Counted from the stretch's first letter, positions 9,844 through 20,300 are shown. The stretch: DNA of 64,000 nt from Enterococcus saccharolyticus subsp. saccharolyticus (GCF_029023825.1 NZ_CP118957.1:491501-555500), one strand, 5' to 3'. Translations and numbers: made by a program. Notes: a model not told the origin generated them from the sequence alone.

Positions 9844-11100
9844 TTATTCTGCTGGCGTACCTACATCATTGATTAATTTATCTAATTTAGATTGGAAATC
9901 AGCTGGTTTGATTTTTCCTTTGTAAGTATCGTTAATAACCGCATCCATTGCTGGCCAGAATGATACGATTTCAGGAATTTTAGGCATTACCACGGTGTGT
10001 GTTGGTTGAGTCATTTCAACTACAGCAGTAGAGACAGCATCTGCTTTGACAGCGTCACTTTCTTGAGCTGCTTTGTTTGAAGGAACGATTCCGTTGCTTT
10101 CAAAGACAGTAAGTTGTGAGCTTTCATTACTGATATAGTCAGCTAACGCCATTGCTGCTAAAGGAGCTTCTGTTTGTTGGTTTACAGCAAATAATCTTAC
10201 ACCCATGAAGGCTTTTTGTTGTACTGGACCATTACCAAAGTCAACAGTTGGGTAAGCAGCTACTGCCATATCATCGCCAATTGCTTTGATAACGTCATTT
10301 TTAGACCAAGGACCAGATAAGAAGGCATCAATTTTACCAGATTGTAAGCTTGCTAAAGTTTCAGCGTTTGATTGAACAACCCCAGGATTATTTTTTTGAT
10401 CAGCAATCCATTGCATAACTTGAATACCAGGTTCTGTATTAAAGTCTGTTCCTTTTGAATCTTCACCATTTTCACCGTATAAGTGTAAACCGTTACTCAT
10501 AAATAATGGAGCGAAGACATAATTGGCACCAGCTTCTCCAAAGTTTGCGCCTAATTTACCTTTAGATGTTAGGCTTTCCCAAGTTTTTACATCATCTTCA
10601 GATAATTTTGATTTATTATAGTAAAGGAATTGTGACTCTACACCATAAGGATAACCGTAAAGTTCACCTTTCCAAGAAGCACCTTCAATGGCTGATTCAA
10701 CGTTATTTTCTTTGACATCATCTGCGTATTTAGTGTTTGGATAAATTAAGCCAGCTTCAGCCATTTGTCCTAATTGATCGTGTGGCATCATAAATACGTC
10801 GGCTGCTGCTTTAGGATCTTTGGATACATCTTTTTGAGCATCAGTAGAAGTACCTTCTGTCAATTCAACTTTTACATCTGGATATTCTTTCTCAAAATCA
10901 GCAATGATTTCTTTATATGCAGGAAGGAAGTCACGGTCTACCCAAAGTTTTACATTTCCTTCAACTTTAGGTTCTTCATTTGATGAAGCGTTTGCATCTT
11001 CTTGCTTATCAGATGAATTGCCACCTCCACAGGCTGTCAATAATACAGCAGTTCCTAACATTAGCCCACTTGTCACATATTTTTTCCAATTTGTCTTCAT
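9844..11100 (-). CDS. malE: Maltodextrin-binding lipoprotein (MalE/MdxE type)
   Basis: A 418-residue extracellular solute-binding lipoprotein. The N-terminus has a positively charged start, a hydrophobic core and the lipobox LTACGGG, giving lipidation at about Cys24 and anchoring outside the membrane. The mature part is a type 1 periplasmic-binding fold for malto-oligosaccharides (segments VDRDFLPAYKEIIADFEKEY and YPYGVESQFLYYNKS are typical). It is the first gene of the malEFG unit, with GGAGGAAAAC before the ATG. Transcription starts from a promoter with an operator in its spacer (11142-11170), divergent from the second GH13 gene. Confidence 0.9.
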   Translation of the reverse strand: MKTNWKKYVTSGLMLGTAVLLTACGGGNSSDKQEDANASSNEEPKVEGNVKLWVDRDFLPAYKEIIADFEKEYPDVKVELTEGTSTDAQKDVSKDPKAAADVFMMPHDQLGQMAEAGLIYPNTKYADDVKENNVESAIEGASWKGELYGYPYGVESQFLYYNKSKLSEDDVKTWESLTSKGKLGANFGEAGANYVFAPLFMSNGLHLYGENGEDSKGTDFNTEPGIQVMQWIADQKNNPGVVQSNAETLASLQSGKIDAFLSGPWSKNDVIKAIGDDMAVAAYPTVDFGNGPVQQKAFMGVRLFAVNQQTEAPLAAMALADYISNESSQLTVFESNGIVPSNKAAQESDAVKADAVSTAVVEMTQPTHTVVMPKIPEIVSFWPAMDAVINDTYKGKIKPADFQSKLDKLINDVGTPAE

Positions 11101-11141
11101 GTTGTTTTCCTCCGTCTAATAATATTTCTTCTACACATGTG

Positions 11142-11170
11142 ATTATGCAACCGTTTGCTGAAATAGTCAA
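11142..11170 (-). promoter_or_regulatory. malE promoter with MalR-like operator in the spacer
   Basis: On the minus strand: -35 TTGACT (11165-11170), 17-bp spacer, -10 CATAAT (11142-11147). The spacer contains GCAAACGGTTGC (plus-strand GCAACCGTTTGC at 11147-11158), so a bound repressor would block polymerase. Confidence 0.8.
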
Positions 11171-11314
11171 GCCTTATGTCACAAAAAAAATAAAAAAAGT
11201 GTGAAATCGCTGGAACCATCGTGTTTAAACGGGCATCTTAAAATGAGAAAATTCAGAAGCTTTCTAATAAAATAGGATGTAAAGGTTGCTACAAACTGAT
11301 TTGATTAATTAAAT

Positions 11315-11365
11315 GCAATCGATTGCCGTTAAATTGTTGCAACCGTTTTTCTTCTGTGTCATAAT
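11315..11365 (+). promoter_or_regulatory. Promoter with two MalR-like boxes for the second GH13 gene
   Basis: The -35 TTGCAA (11337-11342) and -10 CATAAT (11360-11365) have a 17-bp spacer. Box GCAATCGATTGC (11315-11326) lies just upstream, and a half-degenerate box GCAACCGTTTTT (11339-11350) overlaps the -35. Confidence 0.7.
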
Positions 11366-11399
11366 AACAGTGAAAAATCGAAAAGGAGAAATGAATTTT

Positions 11400-13166
11400 A
11401 TGAATACAGCAGCTATTTATCATCGTCCAGAAAGTGAATTTGCTTATCTATATGACGAAAAAACAATGCACGTCCGTTTAAGAACCGCTCGAGGAGATGT
11501 TCGCGAGGTTTCGCTTTTACATGGTGATCCTTATTTATTAGATAAAGAAAAGTGGCATCAAAAACCATTACGAATGACTTTACTGATGTCGACGGATTTA
11601 TATGACTATTGGTTTGTTGAAGTTACTGCGCCATATAAACGTTTGTCTTATGCGTTCTCACTAGTTGGTGTGGATGGCTTACCCGTCTTTTATGGCGATC
11701 ATGGCGTGTATCCTTTAGCAGATGAATTTTTAACAATGCCAAACAATTATTTCAGAATGCCTTTCTTCCAAGAAATTGATCGTTTTAAGGCACCGGAGTG
11801 GGTGAAGGAAACGGTTTGGTATCAAATCTTCCCTGAACGGTTTGCCAATGGCGATAAGAGCAATGATCCAAAAGGGACGTTACCGTGGGGCTCACAAGAT
11901 CCAGATTACCAAGATTTCTTTGGTGGGGATTTACAAGGTGTGATTGATCATTTAGATTACTTAGAAGATTTAGGCATTAATGGTTTGTATTTCTGCCCAA
12001 TTTTTGAAGCGTATTCAAATCATAAATATGATACGATCGATTATTTGAAAATCGATCCGGCTTTTGGCGATGCGGAAACGTTTAAAAAATTAGTTGATGA
12101 ATGTCATCGACGTGGGATTAAAATTATGTTGGATGCTGTTTTCAATCATATGGGGGATACGTCACCACAGTGGAAAGATGTTTTAGAAAATGGCGAAAAA
12201 TCAAAATATGCAGATTGGTTCCATGTCAATGAATTTCCAGCAAGCTATAAAGAAGGAACATTCTTTGAAGAAGCAACAGATATTACGTATGATGTGTTTG
12301 CTTTTACACCCCATATGCCGAAATTAAATACAGCTAATCCAGAAGTACAAGAACATCTCTTGGCTATTGCTCGTTATTGGATTGAAGAATTTGATATTGA
12401 TGCTTGGCGTTTAGATGTTGCCAATGAAGTCGATCATGCGTTTTGGAAAAAGTTCCGTCAAGTTTGTGATGAGGCCAAGGATGATTTCTATATTTTAGGT
12501 GAAATTTGGCATTCTTCTCAAAGCTGGTTGCAAGGCGATGAATTCCATGCGGTGATGAATTATGCTTTCACAGATGCCATTATGGGATATTTTGTTAAAA
12601 ACGAATTAAGCATGAGTAAAATGGTTTCTGAAATGAACAATCAATTGATGCTTTATCGTGACCAAACCAATCAAATGCAATTTAATGTCTTGGATTCACA
12701 TGATACGCCACGTCTACTAACCGAGACAAAAGAAGATAAAGACTTAATGAAACAAGTGATGGCATTTACGTATATTCAACCGGGTGTACCATGTCTTTAT
12801 TATGGGGATGAAGTCGGCATGACTGGTAAAATGGATCCAGATTGTCGTAAATGTATGGTATGGGAAGCAGAAAAACAAGATTTAAACTTGCATCAATTTA
12901 CGAAAGAATTAATTGGTGTTCGTAAAACCAATCAAAAAATTCTTTCAGAAGGAAGCATTCATTGGAAACAAGTTTCGGAAGATTCCGGTGTGATTGTTTT
13001 TGAACGTAAATTAGATGGTGAGATTCTAACAGGAATTTTCAACACCGGCACACAAGAGGTACGTGCAGAAAAAGCAGGGGAAGTCATTTTAAGTAACTTA
13101 GTCACTGTATCTGACACGACTGTGGAAGTTTCACCAAAAGGATTCGCATTATTCATCGAAAAATAA
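11400..13166 (+). CDS. Cyclomaltodextrinase / neopullulanase (GH13), second copy
   Basis: A 588-residue paralogue of the 5765 gene with the same N-terminal beta domain and GH13 barrel. The predicted triad is Asp339 (AWRLDVANE), Glu368 (GEIWHSS) and Asp435 (LDSHDTPR). It acts in the cytoplasm on imported malto- or cyclodextrins. The frame is open from 11313, but I place the start at ATG 11400 because MNTAAIYHRPESEFAY aligns with the start of the paralogue and AAAGGAG lies at 11382-11388. ATG 11391 is too close to that site. The unlike stretches around residues 270-300 suggest differing substrate preference. It is divergent from malEFG and shares its control boxes. Confidence 0.88.
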   Translation: MNTAAIYHRPESEFAYLYDEKTMHVRLRTARGDVREVSLLHGDPYLLDKEKWHQKPLRMTLLMSTDLYDYWFVEVTAPYKRLSYAFSLVGVDGLPVFYGDHGVYPLADEFLTMPNNYFRMPFFQEIDRFKAPEWVKETVWYQIFPERFANGDKSNDPKGTLPWGSQDPDYQDFFGGDLQGVIDHLDYLEDLGINGLYFCPIFEAYSNHKYDTIDYLKIDPAFGDAETFKKLVDECHRRGIKIMLDAVFNHMGDTSPQWKDVLENGEKSKYADWFHVNEFPASYKEGTFFEEATDITYDVFAFTPHMPKLNTANPEVQEHLLAIARYWIEEFDIDAWRLDVANEVDHAFWKKFRQVCDEAKDDFYILGEIWHSSQSWLQGDEFHAVMNYAFTDAIMGYFVKNELSMSKMVSEMNNQLMLYRDQTNQMQFNVLDSHDTPRLLTETKEDKDLMKQVMAFTYIQPGVPCLYYGDEVGMTGKMDPDCRKCMVWEAEKQDLNLHQFTKELIGVRKTNQKILSEGSIHWKQVSEDSGVIVFERKLDGEILTGIFNTGTQEVRAEKAGEVILSNLVTVSDTTVEVSPKGFALFIEK

Positions 13167-13174
13167 AAAAAGAA

Positions 13175-13224
13175 AAAGACAAAGGAAACAAGGCGAAGTC
13201 GCACATGTTTCCTTTGTCTTTCAT
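13175..13224. terminator. Hairpin terminator after the second GH13 gene
   Basis: Perfect 16-bp stem (13175-13190 with 13206-13221), AAAGACAAAGGAAACA on the left. The plus-strand T tract is only the stem end, so strength is uncertain. Confidence 0.7.
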
Positions 13225-13612
13225 CATTAAATAGGAAGTTTGTTCCTATACACGTTGCGAAGAATCTTCCCCAAAATTCTTCTTAACCTAATTATAGAAC
13301 AAAGATAGTGGTTTTCACAAATAAAAACAATTTGTTCTATCTACTTGATTGTTATAAATACCTCATAGCTTTTCGTTATTTAATGAGAAAATTCTCATGG
13401 ATGAGATGCGATAAAGACAAGCCTAGCAAGGTTTTTGATTGAAAATTACTAAAGTCATTTTCCTTGATTTGCAACGTGTTTACCAGTATATACTCTTTTT
13501 TTAAAAGGAAATTCCAATGGAAAATACAAAGATTTTTAGACAGAATGCTAGAAATTTCTAAGAAGTATGATAAAATAATGAAAATGTTGAATTAATTAAA
13601 GGAGTGTTTTAG
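13225..13612. other. Intergenic region upstream of asd
   Basis: It is AT-rich and holds no convincing reading frame. Two small inverted repeats are visible (ATAGGAA/TTCCTAT around 13231-13249; ATAGAACAAA 13294-13303 with TTTGTTCTAT 13331-13340). A promoter-like TATGATAAAAT lies near 13567. I looked for a lysine riboswitch core and did not recognise one. Confidence 0.5.
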
Positions 13613-14665
13613 ATGGAGTCAGGATATCGTATTGCGGTGGTAGGAGCTACTGGTGCAGTAGGAACAAAAATGATTGAAATGTTGGAGCAAACTGTGCTAC
13701 CTATTAAAGAGGTAAAATTATTAGCATCTAAGCGCTCAGCTGGCAAAAAAGCAACATTCAAAGGAGAAGAACTAGTTATTGAAGAATTAGTTCCAGAGTC
13801 ATTTGAAAATATTGACATCGCCTTGTTCAGTGCAGGTGGTGGCATTTCAAAACAATTCGCCCCTGAAGCAGTGAAACGTGGTGCTGTTGTGGTGGACAAT
13901 ACCAGCCATTTCCGTATGGACCCTGAAGTGCCATTAGTGGTACCTGAAGTAAATAAAGAAGCCTTGAAAAAACATAAAGGCATTATTGCGAATCCAAACT
14001 GTTCAACGATTCAAATGATGGTAGCATTAGAACCCATTCGCCAAAAAGCTGGTTTGGATCGCGTGATTGTTTCTACGTATCAAGCCGTTTCTGGTGCAGG
14101 TGCAAGTGCAATCCGTGAATTGGAAGAGCAAACACAAGCGTATCTAAATGGTACACCAGTAGAAGAATTAAAAGCTGAGATTTTACCTTGCGGAGGCGAT
14201 AAAAAACATTATCCATTGGCATTTAATGCCTTGCCACAAATTGATGTATTCGCTGAAGAAGGATACACGTATGAAGAGTGGAAAATGATTCGTGAAACGA
14301 AAAAAATTATGGAAGATGACGCAATTAAAGTTTCTGCAACGTGTGTTCGTATTCCTGTTGCTAGTGGTCATTCAGAATCTGTTTATATTGAAACAAAAAA
14401 CGCGTTAACCGTAGCAGAGATCCGTGATTTAATGGAAACAGCACCAGGAATTGTCTTAGAAGATGACCCAAGTCAACAAATCTATCCACAAGCATTGAAT
14501 AGCATCGGCAAAAAAGAAACGTTTGTAGGTCGTATTCGTAAAGATGTGGATGTCGATAATGGTTTCCATTTATGGGTGGTATCAGACAACTTATTAAAAG
14601 GTGCCGCATGGAATTCTGTGCAAATTGCTGAAACATTGCATGAAATGGATTTAGTCCGTGTCTAA
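13613..14665 (+). CDS. asd: Aspartate-semialdehyde dehydrogenase
   Basis: A 350-residue NADP-dependent enzyme that converts L-aspartyl-4-phosphate to aspartate semialdehyde, the branch to lysine/diaminopimelate, threonine and methionine. It shows the Rossmann motif [10 protein letters not shown] (11-20), the active-site Cys in NPNCSTIQM (about 128-136) and the conserved [10 protein letters not shown] segment. The length is that of the Gram-positive type. It is a single-gene unit with AAAGGAG before the ATG and its own terminator. dapA and dapB, the next steps to lysine, are 48 kb away in this same window. Confidence 0.93.
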   Translation: MESGYRIAVVGATGAVGTKMIEMLEQTVLPIKEVKLLASKRSAGKKATFKGEELVIEELVPESFENIDIALFSAGGGISKQFAPEAVKRGAVVVDNTSHFRMDPEVPLVVPEVNKEALKKHKGIIANPNCSTIQMMVALEPIRQKAGLDRVIVSTYQAVSGAGASAIRELEEQTQAYLNGTPVEELKAEILPCGGDKKHYPLAFNALPQIDVFAEEGYTYEEWKMIRETKKIMEDDAIKVSATCVRIPVASGHSESVYIETKNALTVAEIRDLMETAPGIVLEDDPSQQIYPQALNSIGKKETFVGRIRKDVDVDNGFHLWVVSDNLLKGAAWNSVQIAETLHEMDLVRV

Positions 14666-14682
14666 AAATCATTGTTAAAATA

Positions 14683-14763
14683 AAATAGTCGAACTATAGA
14701 ATAGCGATGTGTCGATTCCCTGGAATTCATACATCCCGTACTATAGTCCGGCTATTTTTTATT
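14683..14763. terminator. Terminator between converging asd and esterase genes
   Basis: Imperfect long stem (AAATAGTCGAACTATAG near 14683-14699 with CTATAGTCCGGCTATTT near 14742-14758), flanked by A/T tracts on both sides. Confidence 0.75.
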
Positions 14764-14834
14764 TTATGACCTAGTGTCTAGATTATTTTATCTGCATTTT
14801 TATCACGACTATCAAGGAAGTTTGTGCATCGTTT

Positions 14835-15641
14835 TTATGTGTTCAGCCAAGTGGTCAATTGTTGAAAGACTTTTTGGACTTGTTCGTTTTCTGGTTGTTT
14901 TAGAAAATCATGTTCTAAATCATAGACAGGTACAAATTTACAAGCAGGTATTAAACGCTTCAATGATTTGCTGTATTTAAACGGAACTTCCGCATCTGTT
15001 GTGCTAGCGGTACTAAAAGTAGGTGGGTAATGTTTGAATAATTCATCAGAAATAGTGAAATCTTCTTTGGTTTGTTCTGTTACACGATAATAATCAGTTA
15101 ATGTTTGTTGCTGCACACCATACATATATAAGACGTATCGTTGTAATAATGGATCATCCCAAACCGGTTGTGTTTGATCAATCGTAGCAATCATTTCTGA
15201 TGTAATCGTAGTTGTGGTTAATTTCCGTTTATCTTGAATAAAGGCTAAATCATAATAGCCATAAAATTGAATTAATCGTTCCGGTAATGGGGCATTCGTT
15301 TGGAGTAAATGGGCGGTTAGTGCTAAAATCGCATATCCTCCTGCTGAGCGACCACAAAAACTAAACGGGGCATCATTGATAACTGTTGCTTTCAGTTCCG
15401 CAAATGAATCGTAAATGCTGGTTAAAATATCTTTCAACGAATGATTCGGCGCTAACAAGTAATCCATTGCTAAAATCGTATAGCCCGCTTCTAAAAATGG
15501 TTGAGCTAAGGCTTGCGGTAAATCATTTTTACTACCATAGACAAAACCGCCACCATGCAAATAAAGTAGATACTTTTCACCGTTACCACTAGTTGTTTGA
15601 GCGATTTGACACCCGTTGCTCAATGTGAGAATTTCAGTCAT
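14835..15641 (-). CDS. Alpha/beta hydrolase (HSL-like carboxylesterase family)
   Basis: A 268-residue cytoplasmic alpha/beta hydrolase. The oxyanion motif HGGGFVYGS (about 29-37), the nucleophile elbow GRSAGG (Ser about 95) and a late EHDF histidine give a plausible Ser-Asp-His triad. The substrate is unknown. Its start overlaps the end of the upstream PucR-type gene by 8 bp, so the two are translationally coupled. That ties it to the ureide island by position only; it could cleave an ester or amide related to that pathway, but nothing in the sequence proves it. Confidence 0.78.
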   Translation of the reverse strand: MTEILTLSNGCQIAQTTSGNGEKYLLYLHGGGFVYGSKNDLPQALAQPFLEAGYTILAMDYLLAPNHSLKDILTSIYDSFAELKATVINDAPFSFCGRSAGGYAILALTAHLLQTNAPLPERLIQFYGYYDLAFIQDKRKLTTTTITSEMIATIDQTQPVWDDPLLQRYVLYMYGVQQQTLTDYYRVTEQTKEDFTISDELFKHYPPTFSTASTTDAEVPFKYSKSLKRLIPACKFVPVYDLEHDFLKQPENEQVQKVFQQLTTWLNT

Positions 15642-17211
15642 CGTTGTCTCTCCTTTTTGTTTTCAATAAGTACGTCCCAATCTCATAATTAACTAATTGA
15701 ATAGGATTTGTCAAATCGATGTTCAGTAAGTGTTCAATTTTATTTAGACGGTAACGAATTGATTTTGAATGCATGAAAAGCAGTTCAGCGGTCTTTTTGT
15801 AGTTACGACCAGATTGGAAGAAGCTATATAATGTCAGGAATAAATCATAGTGATTTTCCCAAAGGTCATAGAGTTTATCAGGAATCAATTTTTCCAATTG
15901 CTGGATTTGATTTTCTTGCATGAAATAACGAAAAATCCCTAAATCATTAATTGATACAATGGAATCAATGCGAAACAGTTGATTGAAACGAATCGTATCT
16001 AAACATTCCAATAAAATTTCTTTTAATTCTTTTTTTTCTTTTAATAGACTTAAAGAAATCGTCCACTCATACTCTGCTATCATTGTCGGATCAAATAAAG
16101 TTAAGAGTTGCTCTTTTTTTATCTCTTGTTGCGGTGTCTCTAAATTATATAAAATGATAGTATAGTTATAGTGTTCAAAGAAGATTTCATGTTTACGTAA
16201 TGCAGATAATTTAGTTAAAATCTCTTGTTTTGATTGCTTGTCTGGTTCACTATTAGAAGAAAAGGCGATTCCTTGATAATATTTGTAGCGATTCATATTG
16301 GCATCGTCAAGCAAGCTGTTCAATTCATCCAAACTAGTGGGCGTGTTTTGCAAAATAGCATCTGCAAGATTGTTCAGACGTGTATAACGATCTTTTTTCA
16401 ATAGATACTCCATTTGCAAGCGTTCATAAAGGATATCAATCGCATTTTCTAAAATCATCATGTGGGACTCATCGATTGTTCCTTTTTCTTGGTAAACAAT
16501 GAGGGTGCATTCACTAGTGAAGTTCGTTTTTATTTCAGCTTTTAGTGCGGTGATTTCTCGTCCACCATCAAAAGGCAGCAAACGCAACCGTTCATAATGA
16601 TGTTTGGTAAACTCGGTTGTTTCAATATACGCTTTCTCACTAACAATATAATTTTCAAAAGACGTGCCGTAATGGATATCCACCGATAAAGCAGGGATTT
16701 TTAAGGTACAAGGAAATTCTGTGAGTTGGTACAAGGTCTCCATTATTTGGTTAAATGAGTGTAGGTTTCGCTCGACTTTTGTAAAACGTTGGCGCACATC
16801 ATAATACGTTCGTAGGAGATGTCCTTGATGATTCAATAGTGGTTCATAAATCGTTAAAATGATTTTTTCATAGCTAATATCTTGTTCGATTTTGATTAAT
16901 GGAATACGGTATTCAAAACATAAATTAATTAATCGAGTGGGAATCGTTGAGATAAAGCGATCTGTTTTGACAACAAGACCACTAACGCCTAGTTTTTTCA
17001 TTTTTTGAAAAAAGATGGTAATTTCTGCATTTGTTAAATCTTTAAATGCATAATACGAAGTTAAAATAAGTTGATTCTTTTTGCTCCAATTTTCAATATC
17101 TAATGCTTCTAAAACCATTGCTGAGTCAATATCATTGTCTAATCCGATATTTTCAGTGAGGAGTTTGCATGTTTTGAAAAGTTCGAGTGACATTAATTCT
17201 TTAATTTTCAT
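15634..17211 (-). CDS. PucR-family transcriptional regulator
   Basis: A 525-residue regulator with an N-terminal PucR domain (about 10-130), a central GGDEF-like/CdaR region and a C-terminal PucR-type helix-turn-helix (KKTAELLFMHSKSIRYRLNK). PucR proteins activate purine or ureide catabolism genes in Bacilli. The frame is open back to 17334, but ATG 17211 starts the conserved MKIKELMSLELFK and is preceded by a GAGG. It is divergent from the fdrA-ylbE gene with a 122-bp spacer containing the two-part element at 17228-17281, its likely target. Confidence 0.85.
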   Translation of the reverse strand: MKIKELMSLELFKTCKLLTENIGLDNDIDSAMVLEALDIENWSKKNQLILTSYYAFKDLTNAEITIFFQKMKKLGVSGLVVKTDRFISTIPTRLINLCFEYRIPLIKIEQDISYEKIILTIYEPLLNHQGHLLRTYYDVRQRFTKVERNLHSFNQIMETLYQLTEFPCTLKIPALSVDIHYGTSFENYIVSEKAYIETTEFTKHHYERLRLLPFDGGREITALKAEIKTNFTSECTLIVYQEKGTIDESHMMILENAIDILYERLQMEYLLKKDRYTRLNNLADAILQNTPTSLDELNSLLDDANMNRYKYYQGIAFSSNSEPDKQSKQEILTKLSALRKHEIFFEHYNYTIILYNLETPQQEIKKEQLLTLFDPTMIAEYEWTISLSLLKEKKELKEILLECLDTIRFNQLFRIDSIVSINDLGIFRYFMQENQIQQLEKLIPDKLYDLWENHYDLFLTLYSFFQSGRNYKKTAELLFMHSKSIRYRLNKIEHLLNIDLTNPIQLVNYEIGTYLLKTKRRDNDD

Positions 17212-17227
17212 GACCTCTACCTTTTTA

Positions 17228-17294
17228 CGCTTTTTGGATAAAAAATATACACTAAATTTAGTCTTTTGTCCAGTGAAAACGCAAACAATAGAAT
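17228..17294 (+). promoter_or_regulatory. fdrA-ylbE promoter with upstream 18-bp element (putative PucR site)
   Basis: The -35 TTGTCC (17266-17271) and -10 TAGAAT (17289-17294) have a 17-bp spacer. Upstream, CGCTTTTTGGATAAAAAA (17228-17245) recurs exactly at 29856-29873, and GTCCAGTGAAAACG (17268-17281) recurs with two changes at 29895-29908. Confidence 0.65.
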
Positions 17295-17333
17295 TTACAA
17301 TAATAATGTAAGCAATACAAAGGAGGATATACA

Positions 17334-20300
17334 ATGTTAAATACTGTTATTTTAAAAAATAACTATCAAGACTCTATCAATTTAATGCTCTTAACCAATA
17401 AAATCAATGAGTTCGAGAATGTCGCAATGAGCCAAATCATGATGGGAACCGATGCGAATAAGGATATTTTACGCAATACCAATTTATTAACAACAGAAGC
17501 AGAAGCAGCTTCAGCGAATGATTTAATGATCGTTGTTGATAGTGAAGATGCCAATGTCATGGAAGAAGTACTACCAGCAGTTGATGAATTTTTAAGTGAC
17601 TTATCTTCTAAAGGTGGTTCAGAAGCGAAAGCTGCTTCGACTTCTTGGGCGGAAGCACTTGATGCGTTACCAGATGCAAATGTGGCATTATTCAGTATTC
17701 CAGGTGAATACGGCGCTCCTGAAATGGAAAAAGCATTAAAAAATGATTTACATGTCTTTTCATTTACCGATAATATTGCCATTGAAGACGAAGTTCGTTT
17801 GAAAAAATTAGCGCACGAAAAAGGCTTATTAATGATGGGACCTGACTGTGGTACAGGAATTATCTCAAGTATTCCAGTGGCCTTCACAAACGTTGTTTCA
17901 CCAGGAAACATCGGTGTGGTTGGTGCTTCTGGTACAGGTATTCAAGAAGTGACTACAATTATTGACCGTTTAGGTGGTGGCGTCGTTCATGCGATTGGAA
18001 CAGGCGGTCGTGACTTAAGTGATAAAGTTGGCGCGATTACTATGAAAGATGCCATTGTTGCGCTAGAAAACCACGAACCAACAGATGTGGTGTGTGTCAT
18101 TTCGAAACCACCTGCAAAAGAAGTTCGTGATGAAGTTGTACAGCTATTACAAAGTATTTCTAAACCAGTCGTGGCTATTTTCTTAGGTGAAAAACCAACT
18201 GCACATGAAGGAAAAGTTTACCTAGCACATACGTTAGAAGAGACAGCGCGTATTGCGATTGATTTAGCCAATGAAGAAGCAGTCAAAGCAAACTATTTAG
18301 AACCAATTGACAAACCAGATGCACCTGTTTTACCGTCAGACAAGGTAGTAAAAGGGTTGTATTCAGGTGGGACCTTAGCTTCTGAAGCGGGCATGTTAAT
18401 TTCTGAAGCATTAGGTTTAGAAGGTTTAGTGAAAAAAGAAGGATTTGTCTTAAAATCACACGGTTATGAAGTGATGGATTTAGGAGATGATATCTATACA
18501 CAAGGAAAACCTCATCCAATGATTGATCCTGAAGTACGGATTAACAAAATTCGTGAATATACAACAGATAAAGATACAGGCATCATTTTATTTGATGTGG
18601 TGATTGGTTACGGTGCGCACGCTGATATGGCGAGTGCGTTATTACCAGCTATTGAAGAAGCTCGCCAAACAGCAAAAGCGGATGGCCGTGAATTGCACTT
18701 TGTAGCAACCGTTTGTGGTACAACGAAAGATCCTCAAAACTATCATGAAACTGTGAAACGTCTAAAAGATGCCGGCGTATTTGTTGAAGATAGCAATGCG
18801 AAAGCAGTTCGTTTAGCATTATTACTAAAAGGCATTGAATTTACCGAAGAAGATAAAACAGTGGTTGCTTATGAAGGCGAAACTGTTGAAGTACCGGCAG
18901 CTAGTGAAAAAGTGATGGAATTGTTAACCACAAAACCACGTATTATCAATGTTGGTTTACAAAGCTTCAATGAATCAATTGTAGAATATGGTGGTCAATC
19001 AGAACAATTTAACTGGTGTCCACGTGCAAACGGCAATAAAAAAATGATTCGTATTTTAGATGCGTTAGAAGATCATGAAGAACAAATTGCCGCAGATAAC
19101 CAAAAAGTAATCGATAAAATTCAAAATGCACAACCATTCTTAGTGGATGTCGTTCCAGCAAAAACAGTAATTCCTGAATTAAATGAAGAACAAAAAACAT
19201 TGCTTCATGCAGGACCACCAATCGAATGGGCAAATATGACTAAACCAATGCAAGGAGCATGTATTGGCGCAGCATTATTCGAAGGTTGGGCAACGACAGA
19301 AGAAGAAGCGTTACAATTATTGGAAAACGATGAAGTCCGTTTCATTCCTTGTCACCATGTACAAGCTGTGGGACCAATGGGGGGTATTTCTTCTGCTAAT
19401 ATGCCAATGTCAGTTGTAGAAAATCGTGCAGAAGGAAATCGCGCATTCTGTATTCTGAATGAAGGAATCGGAAAAGTCTTGCGTTTTGGTGCTTACTCAC
19501 AAGAAGTTGTCGATCGTTTAACTTGGATTCAAGATGTATTAGGTCCAACTCTTTCAAAAGCATTGCAATCAACTGAAGAAGGTGTGAATTTGAATGTATT
19601 AATGGCTCGTTCGATTACAATGGGTGATGAGTTCCATCAACGCAACATTGCAGCATCTTTAAACTTCTTGAAAGAAATGGCGCCTTTAATTACAACGTTG
19701 GATATTTCTGAAAATGAAAAATACGAAGTGATTAAATTCTTGTCAGATACCGATCAATTCTTCTTGAACATCATGATGGCCGCTGGGAAAGCGATTGTTG
19801 ATGGTGCACGTCAAGGAACAAAAGGAACAGTTGTTACGACAATGGCACGTAATGGCGTAGACTTTGGTGTACGAATTGCAGAAACAGGTGACACTTGGCA
19901 TATTGCTCCAGTAAATACGCCAAAAGGGCTCTATTTCACTGGTTTCTCTGAAGAAGATGGTAATCCAGATATCGGTGATAGTGCGATTACTGAAACAGTT
20001 GGTGTTGGTGGGATGGCAATGGTTGCTGCACCGGGTGTGACACGTTTCGTTGGTGCCGGTGGTTTCCAAGATGCATTAGATATTTCAAATGAAATGGCAA
20101 AAATTTGTATTACACACAACCCAACATTTACGATTCCAACTTGGGACTTTAAAGGAACTTGTTTAGGTATTGATATCCGCAAAGTAGTTGAAACTGGTAT
20201 TACACCGTTAATCAACACTGGGATTGCGCACAAAGAAGCCGGGCGTGGTCAAGTGGGTGCCGGTACAGTTCGTGCACCATTAGGATGTTTTGAAAATGCC

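Noticed and set aside
13225-13612. Possible lysine riboswitch (L box) before asd
   Set aside because: The region is long enough, but I could not find the conserved core segments or an alternative terminator/antiterminator pair.
17366-17911. A 181-codon minus-strand frame within fdrA-ylbE
   Set aside because: It mirrors the repetitive alanine/serine-rich coding of the plus strand, has no ribosome binding site and would oppose a strong gene.
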